A DNA stretch of 5,881 bases from Hadesarchaea archaeon (GTDB lineage: Archaea > Hadarchaeota > Hadarchaeia > Hadarchaeales > Hadarchaeaceae). This document shows, in pieces, positions 5,738 to 5,881 of this stretch (positions are counted from its first letter, which is position 1; the number at the start of each line of letters is the position of its first letter). Position numbers and translations under genes: made by a program. The notes beneath the pieces were generated by a model that saw only the letters and a list, made by a program, of their open reading frames with translations, searched no databases and had not been told where the DNA came from. The DNA is taken from NCBI GenBank assembly GCA_030616505.1, contig JAUWXD010000026.1:1-5881 (forward strand). Direction: 5' to 3'.

Positions 5738-5881
5738 TTAAAGTTTTTCTTCCGTTTTTTCTTTCTTTTCAGTTTCAACTTTTGGCTCGACCTTATTCTC
5801 GACGGGTTTTTCTCCTCCCTCTTTCCCGAGCAACAACCCAATGAGTGTCCGCTGATCTATTTCTGCCCGCGCGCGCCACCC
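5738..5881 (-). CDS. 3' end of an unrecognised gene with Lys/Glu-rich C-terminal tail, cut by the right window edge
   Basis: Reading leftward from base 5881, a frame stays open for 47 codons to a TAA at 5740-5738. It encodes an ordinary-looking stretch (AEIDQRTLIGLLLGKEGG), then a tail of alternating Lys, Glu, Pro and Val ending in EEKL. Such low-complexity charged tails are common at protein C-termini. The competing frame on the same strand (from an ATG at 5841) gives Arg/Lys/Ser-rich sequence without order, as expected from a frame shift of Lys/Glu codons, which supports this frame. The stop lies 34 bases before the membrane-protein ATG, so the two may share a transcript. Too little is present to name a family; the start and most of the protein lie outside. 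Confidence 0.6.
   Translation of the reverse strand, partial: GWRARAEIDQRTLIGLLLGKEGGEKPVENKVEPKVETEKKEKTEEKL

Noticed and set aside
5419..5841. 140-residue form of the small membrane protein
   Set aside because: Its first 46 residues look like out-of-frame Lys/Arg/Ser-rich sequence, overlap a better frame ending at 5738, and a ribosome site sits just before the ATG at 5703.
1..5881. CRISPR arrays, tRNA or rRNA genes, insertion sequences, attachment sites
   Set aside because: No spaced direct repeats, RNA-like conserved segments, transposase genes or long terminal repeats were seen, and almost all bases are accounted for by protein genes.

Overview
The window is archaeal chromosomal DNA. 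The strongest evidence is two adjacent genes for the archaea-type ether-lipid backbone: sn-glycerol-1-phosphate dehydrogenase (EgsA) and a UbiA-superfamily prenyltransferase of the digeranylgeranylglyceryl phosphate synthase type. A long archaeal Lhr-type helicase, TATA-like promoter elements and T-rich tracts beyond gene ends fit this. The phylum cannot be fixed from the sequence. Base composition is moderate (roughly half G+C by eye) and coding density is very high, with no gene-free stretch over about 70 bases. I see no RNA gene, CRISPR array, insertion sequence or phage gene.

Layout, left to right. Bases 2-754 (+) hold EgsA, cut by the left window edge. Bases 794-1660 (+) hold the DGGGP-synthase-type prenyltransferase, probably in the same transcript. 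Bases 1686-2150 (-) hold a membrane-anchored or secreted staphylococcal-nuclease-like thermonuclease, convergent with the lipid genes. A short AT-rich divergent promoter region at about 2151-2237 separates it from a rightward pair: acylphosphatase (2238-2519) and, one base later, a 955-residue Lhr-type superfamily 2 helicase with a C-terminal zinc ribbon (2521-5388). Convergent with the helicase are two leftward genes: a 94-residue two-helix membrane protein with a very basic tail (5419-5703) and, upstream of it, the 3' end of an unrecognised gene with a Lys/Glu-rich C-terminus that runs off the right edge (5738-5881).

Functionally, EgsA makes the sn-glycerol-1-phosphate backbone and the prenyltransferase adds the second geranylgeranyl chain. 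The enzyme acting between them (GGGP synthase) is not in the window. The other genes look like ordinary housekeeping or accessory functions: extracellular nucleic-acid breakdown, acyl-phosphate hydrolysis, nucleic-acid unwinding and an unknown membrane protein. I did not find convincing evidence of a new multi-gene system. The points most worth a second look are the symmetric divergent promoter, the atypical acylphosphatase signature, the one-base junction between acylphosphatase and the helicase, the T-rich tract that doubles as antisense coding sequence, and the right-edge gene that a longest-ORF reading hides.
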